Assembly (NCBI GenBank): GCA_963674835.2
Contig: CAXXKC010000001.1
Location: 434,001-498,000, forward strand
Length of the DNA stretch: 64,000 nucleotides
Source of the DNA: G963674835 sp963674835
Lineage (GTDB): Bacteria; Planctomycetota; Planctomycetia; Pirellulales; Thermoguttaceae
Reading direction: 5' to 3'
The notes beneath the pieces are model-generated. The model was not told the DNA's origin. It saw only the letters and a program-made list of their open reading frames with translations, and did not search any database. This document shows, piece by piece, positions 17,401 to 25,018 of this stretch; position 1 is the first letter of the stretch; every line of letters begins with the position of its first letter. The translations under genes were made by a program, and so were the position numbers.

Positions 17401-17479
17401 GGGAGTTGGGTTGTGGTGGAAGGCGGTTTGCGGTGTCGGCGTGCCCTCACGCGGCTGCTACGCGGACAGCGGGCGAGGT

Positions 17480-17501
17480 GCACAGCCCGGGGCGGCTGTG
17501 C
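17480..17501. repeat. GCACAGCC/GGCTGTGC hairpin, dispersed family
   Basis: An inverted repeat with 9-base arms (one mismatch) and a 4-base loop, followed by CACATGGTGGG. Related copies occur at 24232-24253 and 30360-30381. It sits between the radical SAM gene start and the 3' end of the next minus-strand gene. Confidence 0.7.
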
Positions 17502-17560
17502 CACATGGTGGGTCAGGGGAGAGGGGCATGAGTGTATTGTAGCAGGGTCGGTGGGGCGTT

Positions 17561-18877
17561 CTATTGGCGGGGCGGGGCTTGGGAGTCCTGGGTTTGGCGT
17601 GGTCGGCGCTCGTTTTGCTCCATCTGCTCGACGGTGACGCGGGACTCCATGGAGTGGCGAGGGGTCTTGTTGTGTTGGCCGGGCGAGGCGGGGAGGATTT
17701 GCTTGACGATGATGTCGTCGAACTCGACATCGCCGGCACCGAGGTAGGCGTAGAGCATGACGCGACCCCAGCGCGGCGTGTAGCGGGTGTGCCGGGGCGT
17801 GAAATCTTCGGTGTGCGTGTTCCAGGTCTTTTGCGGGCCCTTGAGGTTCTGCTGGCTACGGTAGACTTCGCGACGCTCGTAGGGGGAGGTCTCGGTCGGG
17901 GAGTCGGAGGCGTACTTGGTGCCGGTTTCGTCGTAGCACTTGATGAACACCTTGACCGCGGGGCCGTTGGTTCGCCAGCGGCATTGGAAACGGTAGGTGG
18001 CGCCGGCTTCGACGGGAAACGGCTTGCTGTAGTACATGACGCCTTCGTTGTCGCCGACGTTTTTGGGGAAGCTGAAGCGGATCACGTGGTTTGGTGAGTT
18101 GCCGGCCTCGGGGAGCCAGCGGACCAGGTCGCCCAGGGGCTCGCGAAGTTGGCCGGCACGTGCTTCCCAGTCCTTGGGGACGCCGGCCGTGGCCGTTTCG
18201 AAGTCGCCGCCGGGGATGAGGTTGGGGTTCTTGGCCCAATTGTCTTCGGCGGTCGGATCGGCGGGGGCCGGGGCGCCGGGAGTGCGCTGGTAGAGCTTGT
18301 CGAGCATCTGCTTGACGTAGAGATGGGGGATTTCGCTGACAGTCTTGGTGCGGACATTGGTGATTTCGTAGATCACCTTGGGCTGAGGTTCGACGGAGAA
18401 ATCGACGCAGCGGATGGAGAGGTCGTATGCGTCGCCGGTGGTGCCAGGGACACGCTCGAGCGAGCCCCAGATACCGATGGAGGCGTCGAAGTCGTCGCGC
18501 ATGATGCGTTTGACCTGATCCAGCGGCGTGTCGGGGGCGAGGTGGAGGTCTTTTGCCTGGCAAACGTCGCGGACGTCCTGCATGGAGTCGGGAATAATGA
18601 AGCCCTTTTCGCGCTGGAGCATCTTCCAGACCATGTCGCCGACCATGGCGCCGTAGCGGCCGTTGTCGAACTTGGATTGGAAATCGAAGGGGATGACGAC
18701 CTGTTGAGCGTCTTCGGCGCGCGCGTGGGGAAGGAAGGCCAGGAGGCAGATTGCGATGACGGGCAGAACGGGGCGGAGTCGTTTTATTGACGCCGGTGCA
18801 GCCAATGATCGCAATTCATCCCGGATACCAGCCGAAGCGGCCGGAATCCGGGGCGCCGGCTGCTGCTCGACGTGCAT
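17561..18877 (-). CDS. Secreted protein of unknown function with carbohydrate-binding-like domain
   Basis: From the ATG at 18877 the protein has 438 residues; the frame is open to 18973. The first residues (LPMHVEQQ to LRSLAAP in the frame) are a translation of dispersed repeat copy B, after which comes a good signal peptide core, VLPVIAICLLAFLPHARA. The next ~200 residues (VIPFDFQSKFDNGRYGAMVG onward) look like a small periplasmic alpha/beta domain of the LpoB/FlgO/TolB-N kind, by feel only. From NLIPGGDFETATAG the sequence resembles carbohydrate-binding modules of the CBM4/9 jelly-roll type. The C-terminus is polar and Gln/Arg-rich. It follows the 1126-residue membrane protein gene on the same strand. 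No function is assigned; the start codon is uncertain because of the repeat. Confidence 0.65.
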   Translation of the reverse strand: MHVEQQPAPRIPAASAGIRDELRSLAAPASIKRLRPVLPVIAICLLAFLPHARAEDAQQVVIPFDFQSKFDNGRYGAMVGDMVWKMLQREKGFIIPDSMQDVRDVCQAKDLHLAPDTPLDQVKRIMRDDFDASIGIWGSLERVPGTTGDAYDLSIRCVDFSVEPQPKVIYEITNVRTKTVSEIPHLYVKQMLDKLYQRTPGAPAPADPTAEDNWAKNPNLIPGGDFETATAGVPKDWEARAGQLREPLGDLVRWLPEAGNSPNHVIRFSFPKNVGDNEGVMYYSKPFPVEAGATYRFQCRWRTNGPAVKVFIKCYDETGTKYASDSPTETSPYERREVYRSQQNLKGPQKTWNTHTEDFTPRHTRYTPRWGRVMLYAYLGAGDVEFDDIIVKQILPASPGQHNKTPRHSMESRVTVEQMEQNERRPRQTQDSQAPPRQ

Positions 18878-18902
18878 TGGTAATGCAGAACTCAATAGGG
18901 GC
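18783..18902. repeat. Dispersed ~120-bp repeat, copy B
   Basis: Aligned with copy A over its whole length: GCCGGTGCAGCCAATGATCG at the left, GAATCCGGGGCGCCGG in the middle, and GCATTG-G-TAATGC at the right. It covers the N-terminal codons of the minus-strand secreted protein gene at 17561-18877 and appears to provide its start codon. Confidence 0.82.
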
Positions 18903-18985
18903 TTGCGTCCGCGGCAGTTGACTGGCGCCCCTTCGGGGCTTGGTTCGTGGTGTGGACTTGGTGGGGAGTACATTGTGATGGGAGG

Positions 18986-21900
18986 CTATGGTTTGTCTTT
19001 GGGCGAGGCAGTGGCGGGAGCGGCGGATGTGGTGGGTGTGGCAGAGAGGCGTTTGAAGTATTGGCGGTTGAGTTCTTCCCAGCCGGCGGGCGAGGGATCT
19101 TGCATGCCACCGAGGATTTCCTTTTGGATGTCGGAGGGGACGTTGAGGGTGGCGTCCTGGCGGACTTGGAACTCGCCGCCGACGTATTGTTTGACGTTGC
19201 CGAGTCCGTCCAAGACGAGCTGGCGTTGACGGAGAGCGTTGCGGTAGCGGCCGGCCTTGAGATCGCTCTGGACCTGGCCCATGGCGTCGATGAGCTTCTT
19301 GAGATCGGTGTGATGGTAGTTGCTGATCTGCATCTTCACATCGATTGCTTCGGCGCGGTTGCGGAGCTCGGCCTGTTTGCCGGCGAGGCGGTTGAGGTCG
19401 CGTTTGCCGGGCGATCGCGCGGCGGGCCCTTCGAGGCCTTGGCCGCCTTCGCCGCTTTCCTTGCCGCCGCCGGTGGCGCCGCCGGTGGGGTCCTTGCTGT
19501 GGTCCTTGATCTGGCCTTTGACGAAGGCGTCGGGCGTGAGGCGGCTGGGGGTCTTTCGCCCGCCTTTTCCGACGGCTTCGTCGCCGACGAATTCGCCGCT
19601 GGATTTGCCGCTGCGTCCCTCGCCGGAGCGGCCACCGATTTCGCTTGTGTTGGGGAGACGGTTGCCGGTGACTCCGCGGGCGCTCATGTTGGAGATGGGG
19701 CCGTCCATGGCGTCCCAGCCGGCGCCCTTGTCCAAGGAGTCGGCGGCGCTGGAGGTGACGTCTTCCATTTCGTCAAATAGCGACTCTTCGTCTTCCATGA
19801 GCTCGCCGACGAGATCTTCGAGCTCGCCGGGCAGCTCGGCCATGGGGGCCTCTTTGTCGGCGTCGGAGAGCGATTCTTCCTGGCTCCACTTTTCGCGGTC
19901 GGGCGTGTCGGGGAGCCACTTTTCGAGGTTGGTCGTCATCTGCTCGGCCATCTCGTAGCCGAGTTGCTCCAACGGGACGGCGATGTCGGCGGTTTTTTTC
20001 AAGAGGGCGTCTTCGGCCATCTTGATTTCGGTCTGGATCTCGACGAGCTCTTTGAGGAGGGACGGATTGGCGAAATCCTGCTCGGGCAGCTTGCTGAGGT
20101 CGGAATGGAAGTCCTTCATGAAGCGGGCGAAGTCGTCCTCGGTGGCTGCGAGGCGCTTGAGGAGTTGCTCGTCTTCGTCGGTGAAATCTTCGACGGGCTT
20201 TTTGGCGAGGTCCTGAGTGGCATCGATGAGCTTCTTCTGCTGTTTGAGCAGCTCTTCGAGCTTGTCGTGCAGTTGCTGAAGCTTCTGCTGGACGTCGTTG
20301 GGCAAGTCGCCGCCGGGGCGCTTCTCGATGTCGGTCAGGGCGCGGCTTTCGGCGCGACGCAAGAGGTCGAGCAGGCCTTGCAGGGTCTTAATGATGCTGT
20401 CCTGGACGGCGGCGAGGCCGGTTACGGGCTTGGGGAGCGATTCGGGGGTGGTGAGCCGGGCGAGCGCGTCGCACTGGCGGACCGCGTCGAGCATGGGGCC
20501 GACGGCCAGTTCGTTGAGCGTGCGGCGGACGTTACGAGGCTCGTCGCCTTCGGCGGCATCGATCGACTCGACGAGGGCGGCGGAGCGTTTTTGGATGTCG
20601 ATCTGTTGGGCGCGAACCTCTCCGGTGAGCGAGGCGGCCTCGGCCGGGACCTTCTTGTGGAGGATGGAAGCGGCGGCAACGCGGGCGCGGAGTTGGCTTT
20701 GGAGGAGCTTCCAGACGGCGTCGCGGAGCTGATCGAGCTGTTGGAGTGAGGAGGTGGCTTTCGCCTCCTTGCTGACCACCTGGATGGCGTGCCAGTCGCT
20801 TTGGGCTTGCTGCGGCTTGAGATCGAGGCCCCAATTGTTGAGAAGACGCTGGTCCCAAACGACGGCGCGGACGAGCACGGTCTGGCCGGATTTGACCTGG
20901 TCGGGGGAGAGCTTCAGGGGGTGGTCGACGGCGACGGCGGTTTGGCCGCGGAGATCGTCCCACTGGTGGATAGTGGTGATGGAGGCGTTGTCGTCTTTGG
21001 GCGGTTGGCCGGAGGAAGTGGAATCCTGGATCTTCATTTCCAGGCGGGCGTGGTCGAGACCGTGGTCGTCGGTTGCCCGGATCATCGTAGCGATCGTGGA
21101 GCCGGGTGCGACGGTTTCTTTGTGGGCGGGCTTGACGAGGTCGGCCGTGGGCGGCTGGTCGGGGACGACAGTGATGCGGTTGGCCCGCGGATCGGGGTCG
21201 CCTTGGCCGGCGTCGTTGAGGAGGTGGACCGTGAAGATGCCGTCTTCCAACAAGGGCATGCTAACGAGAAGCCGATTGCCACTATCCTCGACGCGGCCGA
21301 CGTACTGCTTGGAGCCGCACTGGAGATGCCCGGTGGCGATGGGGGCGGTGGGGCGGATATCGAACTCGACGACGCTGTATTGCGGGGCGTCGAGGTCGAG
21401 TTGCTTGCGGGTGAAGGTTTCTTTGGGGCGGTTGAGGTAGGGCGGGTACTCGAGGGTGATCTTGGCTTCGGCGATCGTGGGCTTCTGGCGGACGCCGACG
21501 CGATACATGGGACTCTGGGAATCGCCGATTTCGAGACGGTATTCGATTGGCTTGAGCACGGCGGGGACGGTGAACGTGTAGCGGGTGCGGGTTTCGTCGA
21601 CGGCCATGGGAAGAGACGAGGTGGCCTCGCCGTGGGGCGTGACGAAGAGGGCAGCGGTGTAGGGTTGCGCGGCTGGATTGCGGATTTCGGCTTCGACCTG
21701 CAAGCTGGAACCGGCGAGGAGCTCGGTGTCGCCGGGGGAAACGCGGACGATCTGGACCGAGCCGACGGATGGGACGAACTTCCACGGCTGCAAGAGACGA
21801 TTGGCGGCCGAAGCCCAATTGGGGACGAAGGCTTGGCAGAGGCCGGCCAAGAGAATCAGGCAGGCGAGGATGGCCAGCGATTCGGCCAAGTCGCGGGGCG

Positions 21901-22366
21901 TTTGCATGCAGTGGAGGAGTCGCCGCCAGCGCGACTGTGTGTACGCGGCGCGTTCGAAACGAACATCGGACAAGCGGCTGCTGGCCTGGTCGACGGCGGC
22001 CGACACGAAGGAAGGGCTCGCGGCGCTGCCGTCGTCGGACAATTGCACGAGGTTGATCAGATCGCTTCCGACTTCGGGGAGTTCGACTTCGACTCGGCGG
22101 GCGGTGGCTTCGAGGCTTCGTTGGCTGGCCAGGAGGCGATGGACGACCAGAACGAGCAACGCGCAGGTGGCGATGAGCCACGCGGCCGCCAGCAGCCAGA
22201 GCCCGACGCGGGGAAGGCGGACCAGCGCGTCGGCAAAGACGAAGGTTTGCAGCAGCGCGATGGAAAGGCAGGCGGCCAGGACGGCGCTGCTGAGGAGCGT
22301 GAACAGCCACCAGTGTTGACGAACCTCGTCGAGACGACGGAGGACGCTCTGGGCGGCTGGGGACAT
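18986..22366 (-). CDS. Large DUF4175-like membrane protein with coiled coils
   Basis: Protein of 1126 residues. Two membrane helices lie near the N-terminus (WWLFTLLSSAVLAACLSIALL and LWLLAAAWLIATCALLVLVV), and a third in the segment LAESLAILACLILLAGLCQAFV. The central part has beta-rich Ig-like repeats (VSPGDTELLAGSSLQVEAEI) and the C-terminal half is charged and helical (LPNDVQQKLQQLHDKLEELL), ending in a Gly/Lys/Ser-rich stretch. This layout and the partner genes match a family found in planctomycete BatA-type clusters, sometimes labelled DUF4175. It follows the DUF4159 gene by 91 bp on the same strand and is probably co-transcribed. The cellular role is unknown; envelope-stress or secretion functions suggested for such clusters are inference. 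Confidence 0.75.
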   Translation of the reverse strand: MSPAAQSVLRRLDEVRQHWWLFTLLSSAVLAACLSIALLQTFVFADALVRLPRVGLWLLAAAWLIATCALLVLVVHRLLASQRSLEATARRVEVELPEVGSDLINLVQLSDDGSAASPSFVSAAVDQASSRLSDVRFERAAYTQSRWRRLLHCMQTPRDLAESLAILACLILLAGLCQAFVPNWASAANRLLQPWKFVPSVGSVQIVRVSPGDTELLAGSSLQVEAEIRNPAAQPYTAALFVTPHGEATSSLPMAVDETRTRYTFTVPAVLKPIEYRLEIGDSQSPMYRVGVRQKPTIAEAKITLEYPPYLNRPKETFTRKQLDLDAPQYSVVEFDIRPTAPIATGHLQCGSKQYVGRVEDSGNRLLVSMPLLEDGIFTVHLLNDAGQGDPDPRANRITVVPDQPPTADLVKPAHKETVAPGSTIATMIRATDDHGLDHARLEMKIQDSTSSGQPPKDDNASITTIHQWDDLRGQTAVAVDHPLKLSPDQVKSGQTVLVRAVVWDQRLLNNWGLDLKPQQAQSDWHAIQVVSKEAKATSSLQQLDQLRDAVWKLLQSQLRARVAAASILHKKVPAEAASLTGEVRAQQIDIQKRSAALVESIDAAEGDEPRNVRRTLNELAVGPMLDAVRQCDALARLTTPESLPKPVTGLAAVQDSIIKTLQGLLDLLRRAESRALTDIEKRPGGDLPNDVQQKLQQLHDKLEELLKQQKKLIDATQDLAKKPVEDFTDEDEQLLKRLAATEDDFARFMKDFHSDLSKLPEQDFANPSLLKELVEIQTEIKMAEDALLKKTADIAVPLEQLGYEMAEQMTTNLEKWLPDTPDREKWSQEESLSDADKEAPMAELPGELEDLVGELMEDEESLFDEMEDVTSSAADSLDKGAGWDAMDGPISNMSARGVTGNRLPNTSEIGGRSGEGRSGKSSGEFVGDEAVGKGGRKTPSRLTPDAFVKGQIKDHSKDPTGGATGGGKESGEGGQGLEGPAARSPGKRDLNRLAGKQAELRNRAEAIDVKMQISNYHHTDLKKLIDAMGQVQSDLKAGRYRNALRQRQLVLDGLGNVKQYVGGEFQVRQDATLNVPSDIQKEILGGMQDPSPAGWEELNRQYFKRLSATPTTSAAPATASPKDKP

Positions 22367-22400
22367 TTGGGGTTTGCTCCGGGTTGGGAGTCGGTTGGGG

Positions 22401-22450
22401 TGCCCTCACCCGGCCGCTCCGCGGACAGCCTCTCCCGCGTGCGGGAGAAG
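22401..22450. repeat. CTCTCCCGC-type dispersed hairpin
   Basis: TCTCCCGCGTGCGGGAGA at 22431-22448 is a perfect hairpin with 8-base arms, preceded by GCCCTCACCCGGCCGCT. Related sequence occurs at 17439-17472 and 47155-47180. It lies between the DUF4159 stop and the DUF4175-like start and could attenuate transcription between them. Confidence 0.65.
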
Positions 22451-22457
22451 GGAGGTG

Positions 22458-24026
22458 TTAGTGGCTTATGGCGTAGACGATGGCGTTGGTGCCGATTTTG
22501 AGTGCGTCGTCGTCCTGGACTCCGTAGCTGTAGGGGTGCGGGAATTGTTCCCAGCCGTTGCCGAGGTCGAAGCGGCTGTAGAGAACGGCCAGGCGGCCGT
22601 CGAGGCTGATGCCTTCGAGATGCGGCGCGGTTTGGGGGCCGAAGTCCTCACGGACACGCGGGGTGTAGTTGACCGACTGGATGTTGTAGAGGCAGTGATA
22701 TATAGGATGGTCCAGGGGGAGCGGTTGAAGTTTGTGTTCGGGGAGGACCTTGGCGATCTGCTGGCGGAAGGCGGCGTCGAAGGCGAGGCGGCCGCAGCAG
22801 GCGTCGGCCATGAGCATGCCGCCGGCCTTCAGGTAGCGCTGGAGGCGCCCAACATCGTCAGCAGAGAAGGCGAACTCGCGGTGGCCGGTCATGTAAAGCA
22901 ACGGATAGGTAGCCGCTTCGGGGTCCTTGAGCTGGACGTTCTGACGTTTGAACTTCACCTCCATGGTGGAGTTGTCGCGGGCGTGCTTCAGTAGGTTGTG
23001 GACGGCCGAGGGGTCGGGGTCCCAGTCGCCTTCGTGCACGAGTTGGGCGAAGATGAAATCGTCGCGGCTGGGGGCTTCGGCCTCGTGGTAGACCTTGGTG
23101 GTGCTGAGGAAGCGGCCCAGTTGGTAGTTGCCGAGGATGTAGGTGACGAGGTTGGCGCCGACTTGGCGGGCCTCGTCGATGACGATGCGGAGGCCGCGCG
23201 GGTGCTCGTGGCCGTCCCAGCCGCAAGTGAGGTCGCAGGGGGAGAGGATCACGCCGCTACGGCAGCCGAAATCGATCGACTCGAGGCTGGGGGCGTCGCT
23301 GTAGGTGGAGCCGTCGCCTTTCTTGTAGGTGAGATTGGCGAGCTTGTAGTAGGACGAGAAGACAGGATCTTCGGGGAGCATTCGGCGGAGCGGGCGGCCG
23401 GGGAATATCTGTTCCATTTCCTTGCGGAAGGAGTCGGCGAAGTCGGTCCAGCCGCAGCAGGCGTCGCCGAGGATGGTGCCGCCGTCGAGGACGTAGCGGG
23501 CGAGGTTCTTGCGGACCTCGTCGGTCAGACTGAACTTGTTATGGCCGGCCATGAGGACGGCGGGGAGTTCGCGGGGATCGAAGGAGAAATGGGCGAAATC
23601 GGCCTCGATGGTGCCGTAGTAGATGCCCAGTTCCTGGTTGGTCCACTTGAGGAGCGTATTGACGTCGGCCGGATCGGTCATCCAATCGCGGTACATGGTG
23701 CGTTTGCCGTCGCGGGTGATCCAGCGGACGTCGCCCATGGCCATCTTGCCGATGAGGGAGGGAGGGCTGGGAGGACGCTTCTTCTCGCTGCGGCGAAGGG
23801 GCGTGGCCGGCAGCGGGAGCGGTGGGAAGGATTCGCCACCCGTGCGGTGCTGGGGAGCGGCCTTGGGAGGCGGGCCGCAGTCGATCGGGCCGGAGGCTTC
23901 TTCGGCCCAGGCCGGCAAGGGAACGGTGATGCCTGTGGCGCCGCCAACGGCATAGAGTACGCCGAGACGCTGCAGAAAATGGCGGCGGGATAGCCCGCGC
24001 GAGCCGGTTCCGCGTGATGGTGCCAT
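22458..24026 (-). CDS. DUF4159 protein, two tandem domains, Tat signal
   Basis: I place the start at the ATG at 24026 because AAAGAGG precedes it by about 8 bases; the frame is open to 24074. That gives 522 residues beginning with a twin-arginine signal, SRRHFLQRLGVLYAVGGA. Two similar halves follow. The second is a clear DUF4159 domain (IFAQLVHEGDWDPDPSAVHNL, YPLLYMTGHREFAFSADD, GGMLMADACCGRLAFD, HPIYHCLYNI). The first repeats the pattern (LPAVLMAGHNKFSLTD, GGTILGDACCGWTDF), so the gene is probably an internal duplication. DUF4159 proteins accompany VWA and BatA genes and look like class-I glutamine-amidotransferase relatives. It heads a minus-strand unit facing the VWA/DUF58/BatA unit. Confidence 0.82.
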   Translation of the reverse strand: MAPSRGTGSRGLSRRHFLQRLGVLYAVGGATGITVPLPAWAEEASGPIDCGPPPKAAPQHRTGGESFPPLPLPATPLRRSEKKRPPSPPSLIGKMAMGDVRWITRDGKRTMYRDWMTDPADVNTLLKWTNQELGIYYGTIEADFAHFSFDPRELPAVLMAGHNKFSLTDEVRKNLARYVLDGGTILGDACCGWTDFADSFRKEMEQIFPGRPLRRMLPEDPVFSSYYKLANLTYKKGDGSTYSDAPSLESIDFGCRSGVILSPCDLTCGWDGHEHPRGLRIVIDEARQVGANLVTYILGNYQLGRFLSTTKVYHEAEAPSRDDFIFAQLVHEGDWDPDPSAVHNLLKHARDNSTMEVKFKRQNVQLKDPEAATYPLLYMTGHREFAFSADDVGRLQRYLKAGGMLMADACCGRLAFDAAFRQQIAKVLPEHKLQPLPLDHPIYHCLYNIQSVNYTPRVREDFGPQTAPHLEGISLDGRLAVLYSRFDLGNGWEQFPHPYSYGVQDDDALKIGTNAIVYAISH

Positions 24027-24231
24027 GGGGATGCCTCTTTCACCAGGCCGATCCGAGCGGGGCAAATTCTTCATATTATTGTCGGCGGTGGCTGGGGCTT
24101 AGGTCAAGAGGGGTGTGCGGGATGCGGTTTGGCTGGGGTGGTGCATTCGGGGTGGGTTTCGAGTAGAAAGGAAGGAGTGAGGGGCACTGCTGGCGATGGG
24201 CGAGAGGAGATGTGTTGAGGTTCGTGTGGGG

Positions 24232-24253
24232 GCACAGCCGGGGGCGGCTGTGC
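24232..24253. repeat. GCACAGCCG/CGGCTGTGC hairpin, dispersed family
   Basis: Perfect 9-base arms around GGGG, followed by TACATGGTGGGTGG. It lies in the divergent spacer between the DUF4159 and VWA-cluster genes. Confidence 0.75.
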
Positions 24254-24280
24254 TACATGGTGGGTGGAGGAGTTGGGGGT

Positions 24281-24298
24281 GTTATGCTGAAGCATGAC
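24281..24298. repeat. Unoccupied GTTATGCT/AGCATAAC palindrome (IS4 target site)
   Basis: GTTATGCTGAAGCATGAC differs by one base from the site in which all three IS4-family copies of this window are inserted, and its flanks (GGGGGT on the left, CTACGGGG on the right) match the flanks of those insertions. It is therefore the empty version of the target, 27 bp before the start of the gene at 24325. Confidence 0.85.
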
Positions 24299-24324
24299 CT
24301 ACGGGGTGGAGGGGAGGTTGTTGG

Positions 24325-25008
24325 ATGTTTGGGAGTGAGGCTATGAGTGGTTGGATGTGGTGCCGGGGTTTGCTGAAATTGGGGGGAGCCGCGGTATGCT
24401 TGCTGGTGGTTTGGGCTGCCAGCGCCGGGGAGCCAGCGAAGATCAACCCGTTTGGTGCGCCACAGGAGGAACGAGATGATGCGGTGTTCGGGTACGTGGA
24501 GCTGTCGGACGGGACTGTGTTTGCGGGGCGGGTGTATTTGACGCGGGACAAGCGGCTGAAGATCTATGACGAGCAGGTGAAGAGGCAACGCGAGATCCCG
24601 TTGCGCGTGGTGAAGCAGATTGAGTGCACGGTAAAGAAGGAGTGGATGGAGAAGGAGTGGCGGTTCAAGGAAGCGGCGTTGAATGAGAAGGTGTACACCG
24701 GGCGGTCTTATCCGGCCCGAGAATATGTGCACACGATCACACTGAAGGACGGGCGTACGATCGGCGGCCCGCTTTCGGAGATTGTGTATGTGCAGCCGCT
24801 TGGCGAATCGGCGGGGGCAGGACGGCCGCAGGAGCCGCCGCAACGGTTTCTGCTGAACAAGCGAAACAAGGGCGAGGTGGGGAGCGATCTGAAGTCGCTG
24901 GGGTTCGTGCGGCTGGTCAAGCTGGGTGATGAGGCGTTGGAGGAGGGGCGACGCAAGGCCAAGGCGCAGGTGTCGCCTTCGGAAGGCAAGGGGATCCCGT
25001 CAGAATAG
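24325..25008 (+). CDS. Secreted hypothetical protein of the VWA/BatA cluster
   Basis: Protein of 227 residues; the ATG at 24325 follows GGGGAGG by seven bases. A signal peptide (LLKLGGAAVCLLVVWAASAGEP) is followed by a segment with two similar beta-hairpin-like runs, VELSDGTVFAGRVYLTRDKR and ITLKDGRTIGGPLSEIVYV, resembling small beta-barrel modules. A basic C-terminal tail follows. I do not recognise a named family. It is the first gene of the plus-strand unit and ends 10 bp before the VWA protein gene, so it is probably co-expressed with the VWA, DUF58 and BatA-like proteins. Confidence 0.72.
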   Translation: MFGSEAMSGWMWCRGLLKLGGAAVCLLVVWAASAGEPAKINPFGAPQEERDDAVFGYVELSDGTVFAGRVYLTRDKRLKIYDEQVKRQREIPLRVVKQIECTVKKEWMEKEWRFKEAALNEKVYTGRSYPAREYVHTITLKDGRTIGGPLSEIVYVQPLGESAGAGRPQEPPQRFLLNKRNKGEVGSDLKSLGFVRLVKLGDEALEEGRRKAKAQVSPSEGKGIPSE

Positions 25009-25018
25009 CGGTCCGCCC

